Shown here one piece after another: positions 9,056 through 17,661 of a DNA stretch of 64,000 nucleotides. The translations under genes were made by a program, and so were the position numbers. The DNA comes from Micromonospora sp. MP36. Its GTDB lineage: Bacteria; Actinomycetota; Actinomycetes; Mycobacteriales; Micromonosporaceae. The stretch covers positions 1 to 64,000 of the forward strand of contig NZ_VSFA01000031.1 in assembly GCF_008119785.1 (NCBI RefSeq), written 5' to 3'. The notes beneath the pieces were generated by a model. The model worked only from the letters and a program-made list of their open reading frames with translations, did not search any database and had not been told where the DNA came from. The first letter of the stretch is position 1; each line of letters opens with the position of its first letter.

Positions 9056-9901
9056 TCACTGCAGGTGGAACCGGTCGTCGACGGCGAGGGCGGCCAGCTG
9101 CGGCACGGAGAACGGCAGCGTTGCCAGCCCCGGACGGTCGCCGTCGAGCCTTGCACCTTGGGCGACGTAGGTGACGACGCCGTCCGGGTGCCGGTAGGCC
9201 GCCCACTGGTCGAGTCGATCGTCGCTGGCCGGTCGAACCACGACGCCGACCCGTGCCGCGCCGACGGTCACCACCTGGCAGTCGCCCTGCATGCCCCAGA
9301 ACTCGCGGGCCAGCGCGCACGGTTCGGCCGGTAGCTGATTGCCCGCGGAGTGCACTTCGACAAGTAGGCGCCCGATCCGTTCCTTCTGGGCCACGGCGGC
9401 CCAGGACATGTAGCTCCACACGTCGACGCCGTTCACCTTGTCCTCGAATTGCGCCTGGTGGGCACGCAGCGGCATCTGGTCAGCCGGCTGGTTCGCCGGG
9501 TTGTCCGGCGCGACGTAGCCAGCGGGCACGACGGAGACGATCTCGTCGAGGAGCCGGGCTCCCTGGTCGTACCTCGAACCCGCCCGCGCGGTCCGGTCTT
9601 CCTGCGGGCGGCCGTCCGGTCCGGTCGGCCACGGCTCCGCCGTGTCCTTGGCCGAGGGGTGCGGGATCGCCTGCGGCGCAGGACCCGCCGGGCGGAAGCC
9701 GCCGGCACCCGGGGTGCCGATGGCCGTGACAGCGGCGATCGCCAGCACCACGGCTGCGGATCCGCCGCAGGCCCACGTGGTACGGCGGCGGATGCGCGCC
9801 CGCCGGGCGGCGCCGAGGGCGGCGGCCGTACTCAACGGTGGCGGCGGCGTGACGGCCGTCATCTCGCTGCGCAGCGCGTCGCGCAGTTCTTCTCCGTTCA
9901 T
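9056..9901 (-). CDS. Membrane-anchored partner of a SigE-type sigma factor (anti-sigma-like)
   Basis: A 281-residue protein with a short N-terminal cytosolic part (about 40 residues, MNGEELRDALRSEM), one transmembrane helix near residues 43-62 and a large outer domain. The start codon overlaps the stop of the upstream sigma-factor gene by four bases (ATGA), so the two are co-translated. That arrangement is the hallmark of an ECF sigma factor with its membrane regulator. The cytosolic part lacks a zinc-binding HxxxCxxC motif, so it is not a classic ZAS anti-sigma factor. The outer domain has no recognised ligand-binding motif. The role as a regulator is inferred from context. Confidence 0.65.
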   Translation of the reverse strand: MNGEELRDALRSEMTAVTPPPPLSTAAALGAARRARIRRRTTWACGGSAAVVLAIAAVTAIGTPGAGGFRPAGPAPQAIPHPSAKDTAEPWPTGPDGRPQEDRTARAGSRYDQGARLLDEIVSVVPAGYVAPDNPANQPADQMPLRAHQAQFEDKVNGVDVWSYMSWAAVAQKERIGRLLVEVHSAGNQLPAEPCALAREFWGMQGDCQVVTVGAARVGVVVRPASDDRLDQWAAYRHPDGVVTYVAQGARLDGDRPGLATLPFSVPQLAALAVDDRFHLQ

Positions 9902-10407
9902 CGTTCCCCCTGTGCGATCCCACTGTGCGCGGGCTCCAGCAGGCCGCGCAGCGTATCCAGGCCACGGGCCGCTTGGCTCTTGACCGTCCCCGGCGAGCAC
10001 CCCAGCAAGGCCGCCACCTCGTCGACCGACAGGTCCTCCCAGTAGCGGAGGACCAGAACGGCCCGCTGGCGCGGCGGCACGGCGGCCAGCGCCTGGAGCA
10101 TCACCAGCCGGCCTTCCGGCGAGTCGGGCGGCGCCGGCCGCTCAGCCTCATCACCGCCCACCCGCTCCCGCCGCCACCAGCCGCGGCGCCGCTCGTCGAG
10201 GAAGGACCGGATCAGGATCTGGCGTACGTAGGCGTCGAGCACCTCGTGCCGAGAGACCCGGTTCCAGACCAGGTAGAGCTTCGTGAACGCCGTCTGGACC
10301 AGGTCCTCAGCGCGGTGCCAGTCGCCGCAGAGCAGGTACGCGGTGCCACGCATCGCGTCCGATCTCGCCGCGAAATACTCTGCGAACGCCGCGTCGCGAT
10401 CGCCCAT
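9898..10407 (-). CDS. RNA polymerase sigma factor, SigE family (ECF type)
   Basis: A 169-residue ECF sigma factor with two regions. Region 2 (residues about 8-72) includes AEDLVQTAFTKLYLVW. Region 4 (about 105-155) includes LSVDEVAALLGCSPGTVKSQ, the helix-turn-helix that reads the -35 element. Length and motifs fit the actinobacterial SigE/SigL-like family often named SigE family sigma-70. It is co-transcribed and translationally coupled with the membrane protein at 9056-9901, which probably controls it. The regulon is unknown. I see no certain autoregulated promoter in the 257 bases upstream. Confidence 0.9.
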   Translation of the reverse strand: MGDRDAAFAEYFAARSDAMRGTAYLLCGDWHRAEDLVQTAFTKLYLVWNRVSRHEVLDAYVRQILIRSFLDERRRGWWRRERVGGDEAERPAPPDSPEGRLVMLQALAAVPPRQRAVLVLRYWEDLSVDEVAALLGCSPGTVKSQAARGLDTLRGLLEPAHSGIAQGER

Positions 10408-10664
10408 CCGACCCTCCGATCCGCCGATTCGAGATAGTCACGCGGGGTCCCGCTCGGAGGGTTGCCTCGCGGAGCGAATTCCTCGTGGCACACGACTCCG
10501 CGGCTCACGAGACGGACCCGCCCGCTGTTAAACGGCGGTGGATGTCGATGGTCATGGCTGGGCTGGACGGCGATGCGGGGCGTGCTTCCGCGTGAGGTCG
10601 CAGGAGGACCCGACCTGCCATGGCAGCCGCAGGTTGTTGTCGCCGTCCTGCCGGGCCTCGGTGG

Positions 10665-11267
10665 CTAGCTGATCTTGCCGGCGAACTTGACGACCCGTTC
10701 GGCAAGGTGGTCGAGCGCCGCGTACTGGGCTTCGGTCAGCGGGTCGGTGTTGTTGCCGCCGGTGACGTGGGAGACGCCGTACGGGTTGCCGTCCACGAAC
10801 TTCAGCGGATCGGTGTAGCCGGGCGGCACGATGATGCCGCCGAAGTGGTAGATCGTGTTGTACAGGGCCATGAGCGTCGTCTCCTGGCCGCCGTGCGCGG
10901 TCTGTGAGGCGGTGAAGCCGGCGTAGGCCTTGTCGGCCAGCAGGCCCTGCGCCCACTGCGGTCCGAGCGTGTCCAGGAACTGTTTGAGCTGGCTGGCGAT
11001 GTTGCCGTACCGGGTGGGGGAGCCGAAGATCACCGCGTCGGCCCAGACGATGTCGTCCGCCGTCGCCTTCGGCTCGTTCTTGGTGCGGTCGAAGTGCTGG
11101 CTCCAGGCCGCGTTCGACGCGATGGCCTCCGGGGGCGCGAGTTCCGGGACTTGGCGCAGGCGCACTTCCGCACCCGCCTTCTGCGCGGCCTCGACCACCC
11201 GCTCCGACATGGCGTGGATGGTGCCCGTGGCCGAGTAGTAGATGACGGACAGTTTGACCTGTGCCAT
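10665..11267 (-). CDS. wrbA: NAD(P)H:quinone oxidoreductase, type IV (WrbA)
   Basis: A 200-residue flavodoxin-like FMN protein. The FMN phosphate loop YYSATGTIHAMSE is near residue 12. The flavin ring segment SPTRYGNIASQLKQFLD, the HGGQETTLMALYNTIYHFGG segment and the C-terminal YGVSHVTGG follow as in WrbA. It reduces quinones by two electrons and is linked to oxidative stress defence. The second Met (11267) is preferred over the one at 11276 because AAGGGA lies at a proper distance. It is a single gene, divergent from the SapA-like secreted protein. Confidence 0.9.
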   Translation of the reverse strand: MAQVKLSVIYYSATGTIHAMSERVVEAAQKAGAEVRLRQVPELAPPEAIASNAAWSQHFDRTKNEPKATADDIVWADAVIFGSPTRYGNIASQLKQFLDTLGPQWAQGLLADKAYAGFTASQTAHGGQETTLMALYNTIYHFGGIIVPPGYTDPLKFVDGNPYGVSHVTGGNNTDPLTEAQYAALDHLAERVVKFAGKIS

Positions 11268-11619
11268 CGAGGTCATCCCTTCGTCGTTCCCGGGGAGGAC
11301 CCGCGGGATGTTTGCGTGATCAATAATCTCGGCACTCTGGTTACCCGGACAATCGCGGTCGAAACGACCTCGCCCTACCCGGTGCCGCCGCGGCTTCCGG
11401 ACGGACTGCGCCGGTTCGATCCCTGGCCGGGCTGCTGGCTCATGATCGAAGGCAGCGGGCCGCGCGCCCGCGCCGGCGATGGTGCTGGCCGGCCTCGCGG
11501 CGCGGCTGCGCCATGCCGCCGTTGACCGGATTTGGGCACTGTGTACTGTTGATCATCTGTTATGGATCACTGGCGCCAGACACGTGCGTGATCTTCGCGC
11601 CGGAGCTTTGGAGGACCGT
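11268..11619. other. Divergent intergenic region, wrbA / sapA-like
   Basis: About 350 bases between two divergent genes. It includes an AT-richer part at 11310-11350 and another at 11530-11580, the likely promoter zones. I cannot identify convincing -35/-10 pairs or operators. The central GC-rich part (11380-11525) is open in one frame but has no recognisable protein. Confidence 0.45.
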
Positions 11620-12075
11620 GTGCGCGTACTAGCGCGACGACTGTCGATCTCGATTCTCTCGGTTACTGTGGCGGTGGCGACGTTCGGGTCGCCGGCCCGT
11701 GCCGCGACGAATCCGTTCACCCCGGCACAAGCCTGCAACAACGACTTCGGCGGCTCCTGGGCCCAGGCCTCCGACGGCCACCGGTCGATCTACTCGGGCA
11801 GCACCAAGGTGGGCGACGTCTACCTGATGTACAACAGCGCGACCGGGTACAACTGCGTCGCCACCCTCAAGGCGGTGGCCGTCGGATCGACGACCGGGGT
11901 TGCCGCCAGCCTGCGGGTTGAGGGCGGTTCCTGGGTCACCGACTCGGGCAACTACAAGTACTACGCCGCGAAGCAGCGCTCTGCGCGGGACACCTGCGTC
12001 ATGTACGAGGGTGAGGTCCTGTACGGCACGATGTGGCAGGCCGCCGGCAGGTACACCTGGGGTAACTGCGGCTGA
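11620..12075 (+). CDS. Small secreted protein, SapA (spore-associated protein A)-like
   Basis: A 151-residue exported protein. The N-terminus has an Arg-rich start, a hydrophobic core (SISILSVTVAVATFG) and a cleavage region SPARA-AT near residues 27-29. The mature part begins NPFTPAQACNNDFG and has four cysteines (ACNN, YNCV, DTCV, GNCG), which suggests two disulfides. The pattern YLMYNSATGYNCVATLKA with a C-terminal WGNCG resembles the spore-associated protein A family of streptomycetes, whose biochemical role is unknown. The GTG start at 11620 has GGAGG five bases upstream; an upstream open stretch is not needed. A perfect hairpin terminator follows. Confidence 0.7.
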   Translation: MRVLARRLSISILSVTVAVATFGSPARAATNPFTPAQACNNDFGGSWAQASDGHRSIYSGSTKVGDVYLMYNSATGYNCVATLKAVAVGSTTGVAASLRVEGGSWVTDSGNYKYYAAKQRSARDTCVMYEGEVLYGTMWQAAGRYTWGNCG

Positions 12076-12088
12076 CGAGCCACGAGCT

Positions 12089-12118
12089 GCGGGTACGCGG
12101 CTGCAGCCGCGTACCCGC
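12089..12118. terminator. Perfect palindromic terminator after the SapA-like gene
   Basis: A 30-base perfect palindrome with arm GCGGGTACGCGGCTG followed directly by its reverse complement. It starts 13 bases after the stop codon of the secreted-protein gene. No U tract follows, as is common in high-GC actinobacteria. Confidence 0.82.
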
Positions 12119-12371
12119 TCTCCGAGTGGGTCATTGCTCGTCGCCCCCTTCGGCGCTGACCGACCTTTTCGGCAAGCGCCTACAGCGCCGAACCCGGTAG
12201 GCCGACCCAGGACACCCCGCGCCTGCCGGTTGCGAGGCCGCGGGCGCTGAGGCGCCAGTTCGTGACGTGGCGCGGCCTACGTGTGGCCGCAGGCCGCAAC
12301 TTGATCCCACCGCCCCCCGGCGCGGGGAATTCTCGTTCGATCAAGCTTGATGGGTCGGGCAGGATGGCGGG

Positions 12372-13949
12372 GTGATCTGGGGGAGCAGCCGGGTGCGGCC
12401 GCCGGCGATGGGGGAGGACGGGCCTCTCGGAGCCGTGCGGGACGCGGTTGACCGCGCCACCGCGGGCCGGTGGGAGGCGCTGAACGACCTGGTCGAGGTT
12501 CTGGCCGACGTTGATGCCGACGGTGACGAGGTGGTGGCGCGGTCGGCGTTGACGCTGCTGGCTGGTGTTCCAGGGCTGGTGGCCCGTTTGGACGGGCATG
12601 CCCGGCAGCCGCCGTGGTATGGCCCGTACCAAGAGCCCGCGTTGCGGCGGGTCGGGGCGCGCTTTTCGGTCGGGACGTCCGGGCCGGTCGCGATGGCGCT
12701 GGCGAGCATGCACGGCGATGGGCGGATCCGGGAACGCGCGGTCGCGGCGATGGCCACGCGGCCCTGCCCGGAGGTGACGCCCTTTCTGGTGTTGCGTACC
12801 GGTGACTGGGTCAAGCCGGTGCGGGATCGGGCGCGATCCGCGCTGGCGTTGCTGCTCGCCGACGATCCAGGCACCTACCTGGCGGCGGCGTTGCCGACCG
12901 CGTTGCGCCTCGACGCATGGTTGCGGGGTGGTTTCGCCGTAACCCAGGTACAGGCCGCCTTGCGGTCGGCGCCGGCGGAGGTGTGGCGCGGGCTGCTGGG
13001 CTCAGGTGGGCGCCGGCAGCGGCGGTTGGTCTTCGAGGTCGTCCTGGCCCAGGGCCGGCTGCGTCTGAACGACCTCGTGACGTGCGCCGAGACGGATCCG
13101 GATGTGCGGATCCGGGCCCGGGCGGCCGAAGCCGCCTGCCGCGAGGCGGTCTGGACCCGCCGCGTTGACCTCCTGCGCCGCCTGGCCCGGTCCGTTCGTG
13201 CCGAGGTCCGGGTCGTCGCACTGATCGGGCTGGTCCGGGCCGGTCAGGACCGCGATGTGGTGGCCTACCTGGACGACGACGCGCCCCTGGCCCGGGCCGT
13301 CGCCCGGGACACGGCCCGCCGCCTCGACATCGACGCCGGGGAGCACTATCGGAATGCGGTCAGCTCGGAAGGGCCGGTGCTGGGTGCGATCGCGGGACTT
13401 GCCGAGACCGGTTCGGCGGCGGACGCCCCGCTGCTGCGGCCGCTGCTGAGCCACCCGCAGGCCCGTGTCCGTGCCCAGGCAGTGCGGGCACTGCGCCTAC
13501 TTGAGTCGGTCGTCCCGGAGGAGCTGCTTCCGCTGTTGCGGGATCCGTCGCTGGCAGTGGTCCGGGAGGTGACCGCCGCGCTGCGGCCCATGACCGATGC
13601 CCTGCCACCGGACCTGCCGTGGGAGTTGCTCGGGGAAGACCGGGTCGAGCTGCGCCGGGCCGGCTACCGCCTCCTGTCTGGCCAGGGCGTCGCCGTGCGG
13701 CTGCGCGTTGCCCTGATGCTCGCCCTCGACCCGGAGGCTCGCCTTGCCGAACGCGGCAAGGCCGACGCCACCCGCCTCGCCCGCAACGGTGCACGGACCA
13801 CCTGGCGCCGCAGCCCCCGACCCGAGCTGCCGGTCACCGTTGCAGAACATGACCAGCTCGCCGAGTTGACGGCACGAGCGGCGCCGGTGCTCGGCGAGGA
13901 CACCTCAGAGAAGCTGACCACCTGGCTGACGGAAGCTCGCCCCAGGTGA
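12372..13949 (+). CDS. HEAT-repeat protein of unknown function
   Basis: A 525-residue soluble alpha-helical protein made mostly of HEAT-like repeats. Units such as VKPVRDRARSALALLLADD, VRIRARAAEAACREAV, AEVRVVALIGLVRAGQD, ARVRAQAVRALRLLES and SLAVVREVTAALRPMTD recur about every 35-40 residues. No enzymatic motif, signal peptide or membrane helix is seen. Such proteins usually act as binding scaffolds. Start at GTG 12372; an ATG at 12408 is an alternative that would remove a poorly structured N-terminus. The following gene starts 44 bases downstream and may be in the same transcript. Confidence 0.65.
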   Translation: MIWGSSRVRPPAMGEDGPLGAVRDAVDRATAGRWEALNDLVEVLADVDADGDEVVARSALTLLAGVPGLVARLDGHARQPPWYGPYQEPALRRVGARFSVGTSGPVAMALASMHGDGRIRERAVAAMATRPCPEVTPFLVLRTGDWVKPVRDRARSALALLLADDPGTYLAAALPTALRLDAWLRGGFAVTQVQAALRSAPAEVWRGLLGSGGRRQRRLVFEVVLAQGRLRLNDLVTCAETDPDVRIRARAAEAACREAVWTRRVDLLRRLARSVRAEVRVVALIGLVRAGQDRDVVAYLDDDAPLARAVARDTARRLDIDAGEHYRNAVSSEGPVLGAIAGLAETGSAADAPLLRPLLSHPQARVRAQAVRALRLLESVVPEELLPLLRDPSLAVVREVTAALRPMTDALPPDLPWELLGEDRVELRRAGYRLLSGQGVAVRLRVALMLALDPEARLAERGKADATRLARNGARTTWRRSPRPELPVTVAEHDQLAELTARAAPVLGEDTSEKLTTWLTEARPR

Positions 13950-13993
13950 CGACCTCTTCACCGCGTGCGGTCCCGTCGGGAGGATGAACGACC

Positions 13994-15097
13994 ATGCCTG
14001 ACCTGCTGTGGGATGACATCTGGGAGTTCCTGGACCTCGATCTCAATGGGAGATTGCCGGATGGCCACGTCTCCCATACGACGGCTGCTGATTGGCGGGC
14101 GGTGGTGGCACTCAGCCGCTGCCGGGGCTGGGGCGTGGAACTGTTCGAGGGTGGCGAGCCTGTCCCGCTGCCCGAGGGTGACGAGCTACCGTTCCACCGG
14201 GTCCGCGACGTGTGCGTGACGATGTCCGTCTCGCCGGTCCCGGACATCCACGTCAACTTCTTCCTCAACTCGCCTCGCTCGATCGACTTTGATGTCGACC
14301 TGCGGGAGGTGCAGACTCAGGAGCGGCTCGACCAGCTCTGCGACTTCCTCCGCGAAGTGGGACGAGAGCTGGGCAAGCGTGTGTTGATCACGCCTGAGGG
14401 TGCCTCGAACTACTTTCACCCATTCATGGGCTACGACCCGGAGGTCGACCGCGTCGTGGCGATGTCCGGTACCGCTGACCGGGAGACCGCCGTGGGCGAT
14501 GCTGCCGCCTTTACTCTCGCCGACAACTGGCATGGCGGCTTCTACGAGCTCGCCTTGGAACTCGGTGGCGCCGGCGACGACGAGCGTCTCAGGCGAGCGC
14601 TGGTCGCCGTCTGGCGGATCGCCGGCGTGGTGGGTTGCTACGCCAACCGCCAGTCGGAGCCGTCCGCGCAGGACGTGGTGCCGTGCACGGTGGAGTCCCT
14701 GGAGCGTTTCGGGCACCTACGCGGCGTCGTCGAGTTGCCGTCCGGCGACCGGTTGGTCTGCGGAGCAGTGGCGGTACGCGAAGAACACGGTGCCGATTGG
14801 CTGGACTTCTACCTGCCTCTGGGTGCCCTCGGCCGGGTCGACGGGCGGGTGGGTGGGTATCCGTTCCTGCCCGACGACGACGATTCGCTGGCCTGGCGTC
14901 GGCCGGTCGACGACTGGTTGGCGAGCGTCGGCCGCCGGGTGTACGACGAGGTCGACTTCCGCCTCGGTCTCATCGGATTCGAGGTCTCCGGTGACACCTC
15001 GGCCGAGAAGTTGGGCCGCGGGCCCACGTCGCCGCGGCGTATCGCCTACCTCGTGCCTGACGGGGAGGGGCTCCGCTACCTGCCCGCTGAGCGGTAG
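13994..15097 (+). CDS. Hypothetical protein
   Basis: I do not recognise this 367-residue acidic, soluble protein. The first 45 residues are helical and Trp-rich (LLWDDIWEFLDLDLNGRL). The middle contains an alternating alpha/beta pattern with DDERLRRALVAVWRIAGVV. The last third has the features of a separate small domain (LDFYLPLGALGRVD to the end). GGGAGGA upstream of the ATG supports the start. It follows the HEAT-repeat gene on the same strand and converges on the ROK kinase gene. An immunity-protein or SMI1-like role could be imagined from size and acidity, but I have no motif for it. Confidence 0.6.
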   Translation: MPDLLWDDIWEFLDLDLNGRLPDGHVSHTTAADWRAVVALSRCRGWGVELFEGGEPVPLPEGDELPFHRVRDVCVTMSVSPVPDIHVNFFLNSPRSIDFDVDLREVQTQERLDQLCDFLREVGRELGKRVLITPEGASNYFHPFMGYDPEVDRVVAMSGTADRETAVGDAAAFTLADNWHGGFYELALELGGAGDDERLRRALVAVWRIAGVVGCYANRQSEPSAQDVVPCTVESLERFGHLRGVVELPSGDRLVCGAVAVREEHGADWLDFYLPLGALGRVDGRVGGYPFLPDDDDSLAWRRPVDDWLASVGRRVYDEVDFRLGLIGFEVSGDTSAEKLGRGPTSPRRIAYLVPDGEGLRYLPAER

Positions 15098-15209
15098 CTC
15101 GGGCGCGACCGTCTCGCCTCACCCGCGACCAGGGCACGGGCGCGCTGAGTGATCTTGCTCCCCGGGCGGACCTTTCGCCGACGGCTGACCCGGGACGGCC
15201 GGCCCGCGG

Positions 15210-16175
15210 TCACGCGACAGGCGGCACGGGTTCGGGTGCGCCCCAGCCGTCCGGAACGGGCAGGCCGGCTTCCCGTCGGGCCAGGACGGCGGCGCCGACC
15301 TGTGCGGCCTGGGCGCCGAACGCGGAGCGCAGCACCGGGGGCGGGGTCCGCCAGGCGAGGGCCGCGCGCAGGGCGTCGCGTACCGGGTCGAAGAACAGCG
15401 CGCCCGCGTCGGCGAGCCCCCCACCGAGGACGATGCGGGCCGGGTCGAGGGTCAGGGTGAGGGTGGCCAGGGCAGTCCCGAGAGCCTGGGTGGCGTCGTC
15501 CCAGACGGTGCGGGCCACCGGATCGGTGACCACCGCGTCGGCGATGGCCCGGCTGTCCAACCCGGGGGTCCCGCCGAGTCGGCCATAGCGGCGGGCCAGC
15601 CCGCCGGCGGAGGCGTACACCTCCAGGCATCCCCGCTGCCCGCAACTGCACGGCTCCCCGCCGGGGTAGACCGGCATGTGGCCGACCTCGCCGGCCGAGT
15701 CGGTCGCGCCCGGCACGGGCGCGCCGTGCACCACCACCGCCGCGGCGATGCCGGTGCCCAGCGGTAGCAGCAGGAAGTTGTCCAGTCCACCGGCCGCGCC
15801 AGCCACCGCCTCGGCGACGCCGGCCGCCCGGGCGTCGTGCCCGACCGCCACCGGCAGCCCGAGGTCGTCCCCGATGAGGGCGCGGAGCGGCACGTTGCGG
15901 AACCTGAGGTTGGCGGCGTACCGCACCACCCCGTTGATCTCGTCGACGAGGCCCGGTGTGACCACGCCGATCGCGGCGGGTGAGGTGCCGAGGGCGAGCG
16001 CGTCCTCGCGCAACTGGAGGCACAGGGACCGGACGGCCTTGACCGGGTCGTCGTCCGCCCGCGACGGCGCGGTCAGCGAGTGCCGGAACTGGCCGTCCTC
16101 GCCGACCACGACGCCCTTGATGGTCGTTCCGCCGACGTCGACGGCGAGGACGCACTGGCCTTCGGGTTGCGTCAC
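15210..16175 (-). CDS. ROK family sugar kinase
   Basis: A 321-residue ROK-family protein without a DNA-binding N-terminus, hence a probable sugar kinase (glucokinase or N-acetylmannosamine/glucosamine kinase type). It begins with the ATP phosphate loop VDVGGTTIKGVVVG, has LPLGTGIAAAVVVHG in the middle, and the zinc signature GHMPVYPGG..CSCGQRGCLE, which is the ROK hallmark. The substrate is not determined. The GTG start at 16175 lies 4 bases after the stop of the M81 peptidase gene, so both are in one operon with the ROK regulator upstream. A ROK kinase beside a peptidase and peptide importer suggests a substrate with both sugar and peptide parts, such as muropeptides; this is inference. Confidence 0.85.
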   Translation of the reverse strand: MTQPEGQCVLAVDVGGTTIKGVVVGEDGQFRHSLTAPSRADDDPVKAVRSLCLQLREDALALGTSPAAIGVVTPGLVDEINGVVRYAANLRFRNVPLRALIGDDLGLPVAVGHDARAAGVAEAVAGAAGGLDNFLLLPLGTGIAAAVVVHGAPVPGATDSAGEVGHMPVYPGGEPCSCGQRGCLEVYASAGGLARRYGRLGGTPGLDSRAIADAVVTDPVARTVWDDATQALGTALATLTLTLDPARIVLGGGLADAGALFFDPVRDALRAALAWRTPPPVLRSAFGAQAAQVGAAVLARREAGLPVPDGWGAPEPVPPVA

Positions 16176-16179
16176 GCGA

Positions 16180-17649
16180 TCACCCGGTCACCACGGTGAG
16201 GTCCGCGGTGAAGTCGCGGTCCAGGGGAAACACCGGTCGCACCACATTCTGGTACGGCAGCCGCGCGAGGTCCTGGTCGACGCCGCCCGGGGTCAGCGCG
16301 AGCAGCCAGTCGCCGGCCGCGTCGAACAGTTCGGGTTCGAGATAGCCGATCTTCACCACGACGAGATCCATCTCGTCGACCGCGATGCCCAGCCGAGCGT
16401 AGGAATCCAGCAGGCGGTACTGCATCCGGCGGGACGTGACGAGGACGCTGAGCCCGCCGACCCGTACGCTGACGCACCGTCCGCCGTCGGGATCGTCGGC
16501 GACCGCCTCCAGGATCCCGTCGAGTGCCAGCGGGCCCGGATCGCGGGGGTCGATCCGTCCGCCGACGGTCACCCGGACCGGTGAGCCGAGCGGCTGGTCG
16601 GCGATCTGCGTGACGGCCTGCGGGTCGACGAGCGAGGCGAACACGGCACGGCGCGCGCCGTCGCGGATCTCGGGGCGGGCCAGCATCCGTTCGAGGGCGA
16701 AGGTGACGTCGTCGGCGCCGCCGGCGCCGGGGTTGTCGCCCGAGTCACTGATGAAGAACGGTCGCCGGGCCGGGTCGGCGACCGCAGCCAGGGCGGTGTC
16801 GAGGCACTCGTCCATGGAGCCGGTGGGGGCGACGAAGGCGAACTCGTCGCGGGCCGCCCAGAAGTGCCCGCCGAGGTCACGGGCAGCCTCGGCGGTGGCG
16901 GTGGCGTCGGTACCGGTGACGACGACCGCGCCCCGGCAGCGCGGCTGGTCGGCCCAGGCGAAGCCGATCCAGATCGCCGCGTCGACGATGCCGTCCCGGG
17001 CCTCGACCTCGGGGATCCGCGCGTAGAGGCCCCGGGCCGGCTCCTCGCGGGTGCTGGTCATCTCGCCGGGCAGCAGGATCGGCACGTGGACCAGAGCCTT
17101 GTGCGGGCGCTGCTGTCGGCGCAGCGCCTCGATCAGGTTCCGGGCGGCGCGCTCACGGGTCTCCCACACGTCGATGTGCGGAGCGGTGCGATAGCAGGTG
17201 AGCAGGTCGCAGGCGTCGAAGAGCACCTGCGAGACGTTGCCGTGCAGGTCCATCGCCGCGGAGATGAACGGCTCCGGCCCGATCACGGACCGGATGGCGG
17301 TGACCAGTTCGCCCTCCGCGTCGTCACCTCCGACGACGGTCATCGCGCCGTGGATGTCCAGCAGCATGCCGTCCAGCGGACCCGCCGCAGCGAGCTTCTC
17401 CACCATCTCGGTGGCCCAGGCCTCGTACGTTGCCCGGTCCACCGCCCCGCCGGGCAGGGCCCGGGCGTGCACGAGCGGGATCCACTCGACGTCAGCGGCC
17501 CAGGGCTGGGCGGGGGAGAGCCAGTCGTATCGCGCCAGCAGCGCATCGCCTCGGGTGACCTCGAAGTCGTCGGCGGTGCTCAGGTGGGGCGAGAAGGTGC
17601 TGGACTCGATGTGGATGCCGCCGATGGCGACGCGGAGGGGACGGGGCAC
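16180..17649 (-). CDS. M81 family metallopeptidase (MlrC-like)
   Basis: A 489-residue protein of the M81/MlrC family, first known for microcystin linear-peptide breakdown. The N-terminus VAIGGIHIESSTFSPH carries the family His/Glu signature. MLLDIHGAMTVVGGDDAEGE and ISAAMDLHGNVSQ supply the conserved Asp/His metal-ligand motifs, and SDSGDNPGAGGADD is the conserved central loop. A separate C-terminal domain (about residues 340-489) completes it. No signal peptide, so it acts inside the cell, probably on peptides brought in by the divergent Dpp-type importer. The GTG start has GAGGAGC upstream, and the gene lies 12 bases after the regulator gene. The natural substrate is unknown. Confidence 0.85.
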   Translation of the reverse strand: MPRPLRVAIGGIHIESSTFSPHLSTADDFEVTRGDALLARYDWLSPAQPWAADVEWIPLVHARALPGGAVDRATYEAWATEMVEKLAAAGPLDGMLLDIHGAMTVVGGDDAEGELVTAIRSVIGPEPFISAAMDLHGNVSQVLFDACDLLTCYRTAPHIDVWETRERAARNLIEALRRQQRPHKALVHVPILLPGEMTSTREEPARGLYARIPEVEARDGIVDAAIWIGFAWADQPRCRGAVVVTGTDATATAEAARDLGGHFWAARDEFAFVAPTGSMDECLDTALAAVADPARRPFFISDSGDNPGAGGADDVTFALERMLARPEIRDGARRAVFASLVDPQAVTQIADQPLGSPVRVTVGGRIDPRDPGPLALDGILEAVADDPDGGRCVSVRVGGLSVLVTSRRMQYRLLDSYARLGIAVDEMDLVVVKIGYLEPELFDAAGDWLLALTPGGVDQDLARLPYQNVVRPVFPLDRDFTADLTVVTG

Positions 17650-17661
17650 GGGTGTTGCTCC

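Noticed and set aside
10528-10552. Weak inverted repeat downstream of wrbA (CCGCC and GGCGG arms)
   Set aside because: Only five paired bases with internal mismatches; not enough for a terminator call.
11380-11525. Open frame stretch with a proline-rich peptide upstream of the SapA-like gene
   Set aside because: No ribosome site or family. It overlaps the likely leader of the secreted protein and shows no coding pattern I can defend.
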